Source: Candidatus Binatia bacterium
GTDB taxonomy: Bacteria; Desulfobacterota; Binatia; UBA12015
Reading direction: 5' to 3'
Length of the DNA stretch: 64,000 nucleotides
NCBI GenBank assembly: GCA_036563615.1
Contig: DATCMB010000006.1
Coordinates: 504,149-568,148 of the forward strand
The notes below the pieces were generated by a model. That model had not been told where the DNA came from, did no database searches, and was given only the letters and a program-made list of their open reading frames with translations. Shown here in pieces: positions 51,212-62,755 of the stretch (the stretch's first letter is position 1; the number at the start of each line of letters is the position of its first letter). The position numbers were made by a program, and so were the translations under genes.

Positions 51212-51250
51212 GGCCGGTCCGCGCATCGGCGTTCGACGCGCGGACCGGCC
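51212..51250. terminator. Perfect 13-bp inverted repeat between glgA and encapsulin
   Basis: GGCCGGTCCGCGC (51212-51224) and GCGCGGACCGGCC (51238-51250) pair perfectly around a 13-base loop. It lies between convergent genes and should work for both strands, though no U-tract follows on either side. Confidence 0.6.
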
Positions 51251-51256
51251 GGAAGG

Positions 51257-52060
51257 TCACTTGTAGACCAGAGCCACCGCGGCCTCGGGGGTGAGGACGC
51301 GGAAGGTGAAGGTTTCCGTCAAGTAGAGGTGGACGTTGGCGGCGTCGTGGCTGCGGTAGCCGATCGAGAGGTCGCGGCCCACCGTCAGCTCGAAGTCGCC
51401 CTCGCGCATGCTGAGCACGACCGCGCCGTTCACCGCCGGAGCCCAGACGACCGGTCCCTCGATCAGGTTCTTCACCACCTTGAGGACGGGGTAGCCGTCG
51501 TCGGTCGCCTGCGAGAGGTTCTCGAAGCAGCGCGTGCCGAGCGCGAGCGCGTACGGTCCCTCGACGCCGGCGAGCATGAGGACACGGATCGCCTCGGCGA
51601 CCACCTTCGGGTACTCGTCGTACGACTTCGGGATGGCGATCGCCGAGTGCGGCGAGCGCTCCGTCATGCCGGCGATGCCGCCCGCGGCGTAGCCGTGGAA
51701 GATCGCGCTGTCCTCCGCGTGCGCGATGCGCGCCGCCGCTTGCTTGACGGGCTCGAGGTCGGGGTCGGCGCTACCGCGCTCCACCGCGTCGAGCTCGGCG
51801 CGCGACAGCGTGAAGTCGGTCTGCAGCTGGACGAGCGGCAAGACCTCGCGACGCGCGGCGCTCACCTTCTCGACGGGACCGGCCTCGATCGCCTGCAGGC
51901 GACCGGTGTTGACGGCGCCGCACTGCGGGCCGAGCGGTCCGACGAAGTCGACCAGCTTGCGGCCCGCGAGCTTGAGGCGCAGCGTGCGCGCCGCTTCCTT
52001 GTCGATCTCGCTCCAGGCTTCGCTCGAGATCGGAGCCAGCTCACGAAACAGGTTGTTCAC
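51257..52060 (-). CDS. enc: Encapsulin shell protein, family 1
   Basis: The 267-residue product is a HK97-fold shell protein that self-assembles into an icosahedral nanocompartment. It aligns end to end with the Thermotoga encapsulin by recall: MNNLFRELAPISSEAW, GRKLVDFVGPLG, LPLVQLQTDFTLSRAELD, EGPYALALG, and the closing GRDLSIGYRSHDAANVHLYLTETFTF split across that region. Start GTG at 52060 overlaps the cargo stop (GTGA) and has GGGAGGGG 9 bases upstream, so cargo and shell are made together. A single cargo is present, so the particle should store iron. Confidence 0.96.
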   Translation of the reverse strand: MNNLFRELAPISSEAWSEIDKEAARTLRLKLAGRKLVDFVGPLGPQCGAVNTGRLQAIEAGPVEKVSAARREVLPLVQLQTDFTLSRAELDAVERGSADPDLEPVKQAAARIAHAEDSAIFHGYAAGGIAGMTERSPHSAIAIPKSYDEYPKVVAEAIRVLMLAGVEGPYALALGTRCFENLSQATDDGYPVLKVVKNLIEGPVVWAPAVNGAVVLSMREGDFELTVGRDLSIGYRSHDAANVHLYLTETFTFRVLTPEAAVALVYK

Positions 52061-52449
52061 AGCGTCGCCCCTCCCTTGAGGCTGCCGATGCCGAGCGATC
52101 CGTCACCGGCGGGACGCGCCGCGCCGGACTCGCTGCGGCCCCCCTCCTTCTCCGCGGCCTCCTGCGCCACGATCGACCCCGTGGTGAACAAGCGCGACTG
52201 CAGCTCCTCGGAGAGCTTCGGGTCGTGACGACGCAGCCACTCGAGCGTCATCACGAAGTGCTCCTTCTCCTCGTCGCGATTGTGCGCGAGGATCTCGCGC
52301 AGCTCGGGATCGGTCGCCGCGTCGACGCGCTGGTCGTACCAGTCGACCGCCTCGAGCTCCTCCATCATCGACGCGAGCGCGCGATGGCGGTCGATGGTTT
52401 CCGGTCGAAGCTTCTCTGCCGCTTCGTGTAGTCCGACGGAATTCGCCAT
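52057..52449 (-). CDS. Encapsulated ferritin (EncFtn) cargo protein
   Basis: The 130-residue two-helix ferritin-like protein carries the EncFtn iron ligands Glu31, Glu61 and His64 in MEELEAVDWYDQR and RDEEKEH (Rhodospirillum rubrum Glu32, Glu62, His65 by recall). Dimers oxidise Fe(II); the shell stores the mineral. The C-terminus holds the encapsulin targeting peptide DGSLGIGSLKG (116-126), tethered by a flexible Gly/Ser/Ala linker. ATG at 52449 is fixed by GGGGAG upstream; the longer frame to 52707 is non-coding. A sigma-70-like promoter lies about 100 bases upstream. Confidence 0.95.
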   Translation of the reverse strand: MANSVGLHEAAEKLRPETIDRHRALASMMEELEAVDWYDQRVDAATDPELREILAHNRDEEKEHFVMTLEWLRRHDPKLSEELQSRLFTTGSIVAQEAAEKEGGRSESGAARPAGDGSLGIGSLKGGATL

Positions 52450-52550
52450 GTCGAATCTCCCCTCGTGCCGGCGCGGCGTGCTCGTCGCGCCGGGCGAAAT
52501 CTGCGTGCGAGCCTGGCGGTCGCGACGGCGCCCTCCGACGCTCGTCGGCG

Positions 52551-52579
52551 AGTATTCCGAGGCTCGAGCGATGTTGCAA
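52551..52579 (-). promoter_or_regulatory. Sigma-70-like promoter of the encapsulin operon
   Basis: On the minus strand TTGCAA (52579-52574), 17 bases, AATACT (52556-52551): four of six matches in each box with ideal spacing. Predicted start point about 52544, leader about 95 bases. No obvious Fur or IscR site is seen. The rest of 52450-52711 holds nothing else I can support. Confidence 0.4.
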
Positions 52580-52711
52580 AGCGCTTCGCGCGCACGCCAG
52601 CCCTGGGCCGTCACGATGACGCCTCGGCAAATATCGGCTCGGCGACCTGTTTCTTGACATTCCTCGTCGCGAGCTCGCGTCGCGCGCGACGCGCGAGCGC
52701 TCGCCATAGGC

Positions 52712-53818
52712 TCAGAATCCCATGACGAAGAACAGCACGATCTCGAGGACGATCAGCACGACGATCGCGGTCTCGAGCAGCTCGGCGCGCGCCGTGGCCG
52801 TGCGCTGGACCATGACTTCGTAGATCTTCTGCAGCACGTCGAGCTTGCGCGCGACGCTCTCCTCCCAGACCCGCATGCCGAGGCGCTCCGAGGTCATCGC
52901 GTAGATCTTCGCGAGGTACAGGCTGCCGCTCAGCTTGAGCGCGTTGTGCACGCGCTCGACGATCGTCGCGACGTCGAGCCGGATCGCTCCGAGCTCCTGC
53001 ACCGTGCGGCGGTACGGGCGATAGGTCAGCGACAGCAGGCCGTTCGGGCTCGCGGACAGGGAATAAAAGGATGCGACCAGCGCGTCGAGACGGGCGTCGT
53101 AGTGCCGCAGCTCGACGAGCTGGACGTTGAGGAACTCGAGCACGCTGACCGCGTCGGCGTAGTCGCGGTCGATGATCACCGCGACGTTCCAGTCGGTGAC
53201 GATGAGGTCGTCCGGGTAGTAGCTGAAGCGGTTGGCGAGGACGGCGCGCGCCTCCTGGGTCGAGAGCGCGTGACGCTCGCCGCGCAGCGTCGCGGCGAGC
53301 GCGTTCTCGTGCCGCCAGACGAGATCCTCGATCGCGGGCAGCCCGGTCGGGTCGATCTGGACGACGTAGTAGTCTTCCACGACCGTGGTCGCCTCGGGGC
53401 GGATCACCGCCGGGCCGATGCGTTCGAGCAGCGAGCCGAGAAGCGTGCGCGCCGTCGCCTCGAGCGCGCCCGTCCCGACCAGGTAGCCGGTGAGCTCGGG
53501 CAGCGCGTCGATGTCGCGCGCGATCGGCCACTGCAGCGCGATCGTCACGGCGCCGAGGTCGTGGATCGTCGCGCTCGCGGCGGCCGGGTAGGGCTCGTCG
53601 AGGACCGTCAGGTGGTGCGTGCCGAGCGGCACGCGCAGCGGCGGAGCCGCATAGGCGACGTAGGTCGGTGCGGCGCGCCGGCGCTCGATCTCGCCGCTCG
53701 TTCCCTCGGCGAGCAGCACGCGCGCGCGGTCGAGCAGGATCTCGTAGCCGACGTCGAACGAGAACAGCGCTATGAGGCGGCCATGGATGCGCAAGGGACC
53801 CTCGAGCCGAGTAGGCAA
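52712..53818 (-). CDS. DUF155 (RMD1-like) membrane-anchored protein
   Basis: The 368-residue product has the DUF155 core (GAVTIALQWPIARDI, VVEDYYVVQIDP) and ends with one transmembrane helix (LLETAIVVLIVLEIVLFFVMGF). Relatives include yeast Rmd1 and mitochondrial RMND1; bacterial function is unknown. Middle and C-terminal coiled-coil segments (LDALVASFYSL, ARKLDVLQKIYEVMVQRT) suggest oligomers. The TTG at 53818 with AGGAG 8 bases upstream is a better start than the in-frame ATG at 53935, which lies inside tRNA-Leu on the other strand. It reads left, away from tig. Confidence 0.82.
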   Translation of the reverse strand: MPTRLEGPLRIHGRLIALFSFDVGYEILLDRARVLLAEGTSGEIERRRAAPTYVAYAAPPLRVPLGTHHLTVLDEPYPAAASATIHDLGAVTIALQWPIARDIDALPELTGYLVGTGALEATARTLLGSLLERIGPAVIRPEATTVVEDYYVVQIDPTGLPAIEDLVWRHENALAATLRGERHALSTQEARAVLANRFSYYPDDLIVTDWNVAVIIDRDYADAVSVLEFLNVQLVELRHYDARLDALVASFYSLSASPNGLLSLTYRPYRRTVQELGAIRLDVATIVERVHNALKLSGSLYLAKIYAMTSERLGMRVWEESVARKLDVLQKIYEVMVQRTATARAELLETAIVVLIVLEIVLFFVMGF

Positions 53819-53826
53819 CGTTGTAT

Positions 53827-53831
53827 CTCCT
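53827..53831 (-). promoter_or_regulatory. Ribosome-binding site deciding the DUF155 start
   Basis: CTCCT on the plus strand is AGGAG on the minus strand, 8 bases before TTG at 53818. It supports the TTG start rather than the upstream ATG that overlaps tRNA-Leu. Confidence 0.6.
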
Positions 53832-53907
53832 GTCGGCCCGGGGGCGAAGCCGGTCGGGTCGCCGAAGTGCGCAAGGTCGGCGGGGGTGCTACCGTTCCGC
53901 GCGCGCC

Positions 53908-53987
53908 GCGAGAGTGGCGGAACTGGCAGACGCACTAGACTTAGGATCTAGCGGGCAACCGTGGGGGTTCGAGTCCCCCCTCTCGCA
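53908..53987 (+). tRNA. tRNA-Leu, anticodon TAG
   Basis: The acceptor arms GCGAGAG (53908) and CTCTCGC (53980-53986) pair fully, with A as discriminator. Anticodon stem CTAGA/TCTAG closes the loop CTTAGGA, anticodon TAG reading CUA. T-arm GGGGGTTCGAGTCCCCC is perfect. Eighty bases; CCA is not encoded. Confidence 0.93.
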
Positions 53988-54104
53988 GTCGACGGCGCGA
54001 GTTGTGGGCGTATAGGCGCTCCGTTACCAACGACGGGCCATTGCCGAGGCCGTGCGGTGCGACGTCTCGCACCCGGCCCCGTGCCCGCACCCGACGGAGC
54101 CGAG

Positions 54105-55412
54105 ATGAAGTTCCAGGTCGAAGAGATCAGCGCCACCCGGCGCAAGCTCGACATCGAAATCCCAGCCGAGCGCGTCGCAAGCGAGTTCGAGCGTGTCTTC
54201 CGCGACGTCGCGCGCCGCGCCAACATCCGCGGCTTCCGTCCCGGACGCGCGCCGCGCGGCGTGATCGAGCGACACTTCGGTGACGAGATCCGCAACGAGG
54301 TCCTGACGAGCCTCGTGCGCGAGGGGTTCAGCTCCGCGCTCGAGGAGAGCAAGATCGAGATGATCTCGCAGCCGGAGCTCGACATCGGGAAGCTCGAGCG
54401 GACCGATCCGCTCCGCTTTTCCGCGACCGTGGAAATCTTGCCACCGATTCCCACCGTCGACGTCGAAGGACTGTCGGTGACGCGACCGCGGGTCGCGATC
54501 GCCGACGAGGACGTCGACAAGGTGATCGAGCAACTCCGACTGCGGCACGCCGAGCTGGTTCCGATCGAGGATCGGACCGAGCTCGCGCGCGGCGACTTCG
54601 CGACCGTGCAGATCGAGGTCGACGACGCCGGCACGCCGGTCGAAGCGCTGCGCGTCGAGTCGGCGACCGTCGAGGTCGCGGGTGGGCAGCTGCCGGCGGC
54701 GATCGACGAGCGCCTCGCCCTCGCGCGCGTCGGCGAGACCTTCACCGTCGAGGCGCCGCCGCCCGAGGGCGCGCCGGCCGAGCTCGCCGGCAAGCAGCTC
54801 CGCTACTCGGTGACGGTGAAGTCGCTCGCCGAGCGTCGGCTGCCGACGCTCGACGACGAGTTCGCCAAGGATCACGGCGATTGCGAGACGCTCGACGAGC
54901 TCAAGAAGCGCATCCGCGAGCAGCTCGAGCGCGAGGCGAACCGGCGCGCCGACGCGGTCGTGCGCGAGGCGATCATCGACCAGATCATCGAGCGCACGCC
55001 GATCGAGGTGCCGGAGTCCTTCGTCACGCGGCGCATCGAGGGGCTGCTCGGCGAGTTCAAGATGGAGCTCTTCTCGCGCGGCTTGCAGCTCGGCGGGCCC
55101 GAGCACGAGGCGGAGGCGCGCGAGAAGCTTCGCCCGCGCGCCGAGCGCCTGGTGCGACGCGACCTGCTGCTTGACGCGGTCGCGAACCAGCTCGCGATCG
55201 AAGTCACCGACGACGAGCTCGCGGAGCAGATCGGACGCATCGTCGCATCCGCAGGCAAGCACGCAGATCATCTGCGCGAGCACTACGCGCACGACCACGC
55301 CCGTGACGCGGTGCGCGCAGACATGCGCCGCGCACGCGCGCTTGAGCGGCTCGTGGAACGTGCCGATGTGAGGGAAGGAGAGCCTTCCCGCGAAGGGAGC
55401 AGGGGGGATTAG
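54105..55412 (+). CDS. tig: Trigger factor
   Basis: The 435-residue ribosome-bound chaperone and peptidyl-prolyl isomerase has the N-terminal ribosome-docking signature GFRPGRAP at 43-50, a central FKBP-like domain (about 150-235) and a helical C-terminal chaperone domain (ETLDELKKRIREQLE, VPESFVTRRIEGLL). ATG at 54105 preceded by GGAG. The usual tig-clpP-clpX-lon order is kept; a separate promoter lies between tig and clpP. Confidence 0.95.
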   Translation: MKFQVEEISATRRKLDIEIPAERVASEFERVFRDVARRANIRGFRPGRAPRGVIERHFGDEIRNEVLTSLVREGFSSALEESKIEMISQPELDIGKLERTDPLRFSATVEILPPIPTVDVEGLSVTRPRVAIADEDVDKVIEQLRLRHAELVPIEDRTELARGDFATVQIEVDDAGTPVEALRVESATVEVAGGQLPAAIDERLALARVGETFTVEAPPPEGAPAELAGKQLRYSVTVKSLAERRLPTLDDEFAKDHGDCETLDELKKRIREQLEREANRRADAVVREAIIDQIIERTPIEVPESFVTRRIEGLLGEFKMELFSRGLQLGGPEHEAEAREKLRPRAERLVRRDLLLDAVANQLAIEVTDDELAEQIGRIVASAGKHADHLREHYAHDHARDAVRADMRRARALERLVERADVREGEPSREGSRGD

Positions 55413-55415
55413 TCG

Positions 55416-55452
55416 TTGCTCGGGGTTTTTGAAACGTCTAGAATCCGCCCAT
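55416..55452 (+). promoter_or_regulatory. Promoter region of clpP, sigma-70-like with overlapping sigma-32-like match
   Basis: TTGCTC (55416-55421), 17 bases, TAGAAT (55439-55444) fits a sigma-70 promoter. TTTGAAA (55428-55434), 13 bases, CCCAT (55448-55452) resembles the heat-shock sigma-32 pattern CTTGAAA-N13-CCCCAT. It lies between the tig stop and clpP start, so either could drive the clpP-clpX-lon set. Confidence 0.4.
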
Positions 55453-55485
55453 GAAAATCAGCCGAGCTGCGAGGTCTGATCGGTG

Positions 55486-56085
55486 ATGAATCTGATTCCG
55501 ATGGTCGTCGAGCAGACGGGTCGCGGCGAGCGCGCCTACGACATCTTCTCGCGTCTCCTCAAAGATCGAATCGTCTTCCTTGGCTCTCCGGTGACCGACG
55601 AGGTCGCCAACCTGGTCATCGCTCAGATGCTCTTTCTCGAGTCGGAAGACCCCGAGAAGGACATCCACTTCTACATCAACTCTCCCGGCGGCTCGGTGTC
55701 GGCTGGTCTCGCGATCTACGACACGATGCAGTACATCCGCCCGCCCGTTTCGACCCTTTGCCTGGGTCAGGCGGCGAGCATGGGTGCGCTGCTCCTCGCG
55801 GCGGGAGAGAAGGGCAAGCGTTTCTCGCTACCGTACGCGCGCATCATGATTCACCAGCCGCTCGGCGGCGCGCAGGGCCAGGCCACGGACATCGACATCC
55901 AGGCCCGCGAGATCCTTCGGATGCGCGAGCAGATCAACAACATTCTCGCCAAGCACACCGGTCAGTCGCTGAAGCGTATCGAGAAGGATACCGACCGCGA
56001 CTTCTTCATGACCAGCAAGCAGGCCGTCGAGTACGGGCTCGTCGACGAGGTGATCGTTGCCCGCTCGGCCAAGCAGAGGGCCTAG
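55486..56085 (+). CDS. clpP: ATP-dependent Clp protease proteolytic subunit
   Basis: The 199-residue serine protease forms the double-heptamer chamber used by ClpX. Starting at the ATG at 55486 the catalytic triad falls at Ser98 (QAASMGA), His123 (MIHQP) and Asp172, exactly the E. coli processed numbering, so the start is well supported; the GTG at 55483 is the alternative. clpX follows 21 bases later. Confidence 0.96.
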   Translation: MNLIPMVVEQTGRGERAYDIFSRLLKDRIVFLGSPVTDEVANLVIAQMLFLESEDPEKDIHFYINSPGGSVSAGLAIYDTMQYIRPPVSTLCLGQAASMGALLLAAGEKGKRFSLPYARIMIHQPLGGAQGQATDIDIQAREILRMREQINNILAKHTGQSLKRIEKDTDRDFFMTSKQAVEYGLVDEVIVARSAKQRA

Positions 56086-56106
56086 GAAGGCGGCCTAGGG
56101 GGTTCC

Positions 56107-57360
<1,254 letters not shown>

Positions 57361-57375
57361 GGAAGAAAATCCTAG

Positions 57376-59826
<2,451 letters not shown>

Positions 59827-59841
59827 GGTAAAGGGAGGTTT

Positions 59842-59871
59842 GGCCCGGGCCGCCTCGCGGCGGTCCGGGCC
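59842..59871 (+). terminator. Strong hairpin after lon
   Basis: GGCCCGGGCCGCC (59842-59854) pairs with GGCGGTCCGGGCC (59859-59871), one G-T pair, TCGC loop. No T-run follows, so it may stop transcription weakly or protect the 3' end. Confidence 0.5.
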
Positions 59872-59976
59872 TCACACCACGCAGCCCGGCGTGCACGCGC
59901 CGGTTGCGTCTGCAATGATCCTGCCGCACGGTGGCCGTCAGCCGGTCCCGTGCGGTAGTCGTTGGGCACCGATCGT

Positions 59977-60004
59977 TTGCGACACGGCGCCGGCATCTGA
60001 TAAT
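59977..60004 (+). promoter_or_regulatory. Sigma-70-like promoter of the HU gene
   Basis: TTGCGA (59977-59982), 16 bases, GATAAT (59999-60004): five of six matches in the -10 box. Predicted start near 60011, only about 15 bases before the ATG, within the GGGAGAGGGGG ribosome-binding region. Confidence 0.45.
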
Positions 60005-60025
60005 CCGGCCGGGAGAGGGGGCAAA

Positions 60026-60298
60026 ATGACCAAGGCGGATCTGATCGAGGCGATGGCGGGCAAGATCGATCTACCCAAGGCCACGGCGGAGCGCGCCGTC
60101 AACCTGATCTTCGACGACATCATCGCGGCCCTCAAGAACAACGACAAGGTCAACATCTCCGGCTTCGGTACGTTCACCGTCTCGCAGCGAAAGGCCCGCC
60201 AGGGTCGCAACCCGAAGACCGGGGAGACCATCGAGATCCAGGCCTCCCGGTCCGCCAAGTTCAAGCCCGGCAAGGTCCTCAAGGACGCGCTGAACTGA
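60026..60298 (+). CDS. HU-family nucleoid DNA-binding protein
   Basis: The 90-residue product is a classic HU/IHF protein: MTKADLIEAMAGK, NISGFGTFTVSQRKARQGRNP and the DNA-embracing arm sequence GRNPKTGETIEIQA, closing with FKPGKVLKDALN. It bends and packages DNA. ATG at 60026 after GGGAGAGGGGG. It follows lon, as in many proteobacteria, but has its own promoter. Confidence 0.95.
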   Translation: MTKADLIEAMAGKIDLPKATAERAVNLIFDDIIAALKNNDKVNISGFGTFTVSQRKARQGRNPKTGETIEIQASRSAKFKPGKVLKDALN

Positions 60299-60364
60299 GG
60301 AGCACCGCGCGCCGTTACGCACTTCGCACGCGATCTGCGTCGGCCTTGGGGGAAGGGATCACCG

Positions 60365-60436
60365 GGGCGGTTAGCTCAGCGGGAGAGCATCGGCCTTACA
60401 AGCCGGGGGTCGTGCGTTCGATCCGCACACCGCCCA
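60365..60436 (+). tRNA. tRNA-Val, anticodon TAC
   Basis: Acceptor GGGCGGT (60365) pairs with ACCGCCC (60429-60435), discriminator A. Anticodon stem TCGGC/GCCGG holds loop CTTACAA, anticodon TAC reading GUA. T-arm GTGCG-TTCGATC-CGCAC is perfect. CCA is not encoded. Confidence 0.93.
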
Positions 60437-60526
60437 TTTCGCCGCGCCGCTGCCCCTGATCGTCGCCTTTTCCGCGGTTCCTTCCTTGCCGACCTGCATC
60501 GCGACTGTTAACGGTGCCAGGATCAC

Positions 60527-60601
<75 letters not shown>

Positions 60602-60704
60602 TTCCAACGTTCCAACAACGACGCGCGAGTCCATTCCCACGGTCGGCCCCGACGGCGGGCGTTCCGGCTTCCGGGGGGCCCGCCGTCGGAGAATCGGCTT
60701 TCGT

Positions 60705-61151
60705 ATGGCGGCAAAGACATTCGTCATGACCCGGGAGGACGCGCTTGCGCAGCGGCGCTGGCTCGTCGTCGATGCCGAAGGGCGTGCGCTCGGTCGCGTC
60801 GCGACGCAGGTGGCGAACCTGCTGCGGGGCAAGGGCAAGCCGTTCTTCTCGCCGCACATCGATTGCGGTGACTTCGTCGTGGTGGTGAACGCGGCGAAGG
60901 TCCGTCTGACCGGACGCAAGGCGACCGACAAGATCTACTACCGCCACACGGAGTACCCGGGCGGCCTGCGCGCCACCACGGCCGGGCGCCTGCTCGAGGA
61001 GAAGCCGGAGCGGCTCGTGCGCGGGGCGGTGCAGGGCATGCTGCCGAAGAACCGTCTCTCCCGCCGGCTGATCACGAAGCTGAAGGTGTATCCCGGTGCG
61101 GAGCATCCGCACGGCGCGCAGCAGGCGACGCCGGTCCCAGCGCAGGATTGA
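60705..61151 (+). CDS. rplM: 50S ribosomal protein L13
   Basis: The 148-residue protein has the L13 hallmarks [24 protein letters not shown] (split), [25 protein letters not shown] and [11 protein letters not shown]. It binds 23S rRNA early in assembly. ATG at 60705. It is paired with rpsI, the conserved L13-S9 operon, and follows tRNA-Asp by about 100 bases. Confidence 0.97.
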   Translation: MAAKTFVMTREDALAQRRWLVVDAEGRALGRVATQVANLLRGKGKPFFSPHIDCGDFVVVVNAAKVRLTGRKATDKIYYRHTEYPGGLRATTAGRLLEEKPERLVRGAVQGMLPKNRLSRRLITKLKVYPGAEHPHGAQQATPVPAQD

Positions 61152-61159
61152 ACGACGCC

Positions 61160-61558
61160 ATGACACAGCAGGGTCAAGTCTTTCAGGCCACCGGCAAGCG
61201 CAAGTGCGCGATCGCCCAGGTCCGGCTGCGTCCGGGCGAGGGGCGCATCGTGGTGAACGATCGTCCGCTCGAGGACTACTTCGGGCGCGAGACGTCGCGC
61301 ATGATCGTCAACCAGCCGTTCGAGGTCACCGAGATCCAGGGACGCTTCGACGTCTCGGTGAACGTCCGCGGCGGCGGCGTGTCGGCGCAGGCGTCGGCGA
61401 TCCGGCACGGCATCGCCCGTGCGCTGCTCCAGGTCGACGAGAACCTGCGCAGCCCGTTGAAGCGCGCCGGCTACCTGACGCGCGACTCGCGCGAGGTCGA
61501 GCGGAAGAAGTACGGCCGCCACAAGGCGCGCAAGCGGCCGCAGTACTCGAAGCGCTGA
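61160..61558 (+). CDS. rpsI: 30S ribosomal protein S9
   Basis: The 132-residue protein has the S9 pattern [38 protein letters not shown], and the C-terminal tail [17 protein letters not shown] that reaches into the decoding site. ATG at 61160; the TTG at 61148 that overlaps the rplM stop is an alternative. A clear terminator follows. Confidence 0.97.
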   Translation: MTQQGQVFQATGKRKCAIAQVRLRPGEGRIVVNDRPLEDYFGRETSRMIVNQPFEVTEIQGRFDVSVNVRGGGVSAQASAIRHGIARALLQVDENLRSPLKRAGYLTRDSREVERKKYGRHKARKRPQYSKR

Positions 61559-61568
61559 ACACTGCGCG

Positions 61569-61602
61569 AACGCCGTCCCGGGTCACCGGGGCGGCGTTTT
61601 CG
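61569..61602 (+). terminator. Rho-independent terminator of the rplM-rpsI operon
   Basis: AACGCCGTCCCGG (61569-61581) pairs with CCGGGGCGGCGTT (61586-61598), one G-T pair, 4-base loop, followed by TTCGTTT. It starts 11 bases after the rpsI stop. Confidence 0.85.
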
Positions 61603-61660
61603 TTTGTGCGCTGGATCGCGTGCCGCCGTGAGTGGGCTTGGGTGCCGCAGCTCCGCGCGC

Positions 61661-62755
61661 TCACTCCGAGCCGAGGAAGAAGATCACCCCGATCGCGCCG
61701 AAGATGATGTTCGCGCTCCACGCCGCAAGCGGCGCCGGCAGCACCCCGCCCTTGCCGAGGCTCGTCGACAGCGCGAGCACCACCCAGTAGGCGAAGCCGA
61801 CCACCAGCGCCGCCCCGACGCTCGCCGCCATGCCGGACCCGCGGCTGTGCCGCGACGCGAGCGGGATCGCGATCAGCGCCATCACCACGCTGATGAACGG
61901 CACCGCGAGCTTGAGCCACAGGTCGACCTTCGCCTCGGTGGTGTCGATGCCCTTGCGGCGCAGGTCGTGGATCTCGCGCGCGAGCGACCGGTAGCTCAGA
62001 TCCTCGGGCTCGCGGTGGACGGCGGTGAAGTCCTCCGGCGTCTCGTCGATCCGGAACTCGGACTCCGGGAGACGCGCCGTCTCCACCGCGCCGTCCGGAC
62101 CGAAGCGGATCTCCTCGACCTCCGTCGCGCGCCAGCCGTCGCCGGTCCAGGTCGCGACCGGCACCTCGACGATCCTACGCAGCTCGAACGAGGGGTCGAA
62201 CTCGTAGCGCGTCAAGCCGTAGATCTCGTTGCGGTTGGCGTCGTAGCGGTCGATGTTCGTGAAGCCGTTCGAGCCGTGGTACCAGATCTCGGCCTCGTTG
62301 AAGTGGCCGCGGAATTTCTTGTTCTTGATCTGGACACGGTCGACGTAGTGAGCCTGCATCGACGCCCCGGGCACGACGTACTCGCTCCACGCGAGCGTGA
62401 GCAGGGAGATCACGAGACAGGCCATCACGAGCGGTCCGCCGATCTGCCACAGGCTCACGCCGCACGAGCGCATCGCCATGAGCTCGCTGCGTCGTGCGAG
62501 GTTGCCGAGGCTCAGCAGCATCCCGGCGAGCACGGCGACCGGCGTCATCTGCGTGAGGATCAGCGGGATCTTGAGGACGAAGTACAGGATGATGAGCCGC
62601 GTCGGCGCGTTGTGGCTGAGAAAGCCGGGGAAGCGCTCGAAGAAGTCGACGCACAGGTAGAGCCCGACGAAGGCCGCGAGGCACAGCGAGAACGCGCGTC
62701 CGAACTCCCGCAGCAGATAGCGGGAAATGGTGGGCAGCCAGGCGGAGCCGAACAT
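61661..62755 (-). CDS. lptG: LPS export permease LptG
   Basis: The 364-residue inner-membrane protein has three N-terminal and three C-terminal transmembrane helices around a periplasmic jellyroll domain, the LptG/LptF design. LLSLGNLARRSELMAMRSCGVS holds the coupling-helix region that contacts the ATPase LptB. As the second of two, downstream of LptF, it is named LptG. The ATG at 62755 overlaps the LptF stop by one base (TGATG). It extracts lipopolysaccharide from the inner membrane. Confidence 0.9.
   Translation of the reverse strand: MFGSAWLPTISRYLLREFGRAFSLCLAAFVGLYLCVDFFERFPGFLSHNAPTRLIILYFVLKIPLILTQMTPVAVLAGMLLSLGNLARRSELMAMRSCGVSLWQIGGPLVMACLVISLLTLAWSEYVVPGASMQAHYVDRVQIKNKKFRGHFNEAEIWYHGSNGFTNIDRYDANRNEIYGLTRYEFDPSFELRRIVEVPVATWTGDGWRATEVEEIRFGPDGAVETARLPESEFRIDETPEDFTAVHREPEDLSYRSLAREIHDLRRKGIDTTEAKVDLWLKLAVPFISVVMALIAIPLASRHSRGSGMAASVGAALVVGFAYWVVLALSTSLGKGGVLPAPLAAWSANIIFGAIGVIFFLGSE

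Noticed and set aside
52652-52657. TTGACA on the plus strand upstream of the encapsulin operon
   Set aside because: Perfect -35 box but pointing away from any gene, with no -10. TTGACG/TTGACA strings recur throughout coding regions here and are not promoter evidence alone.
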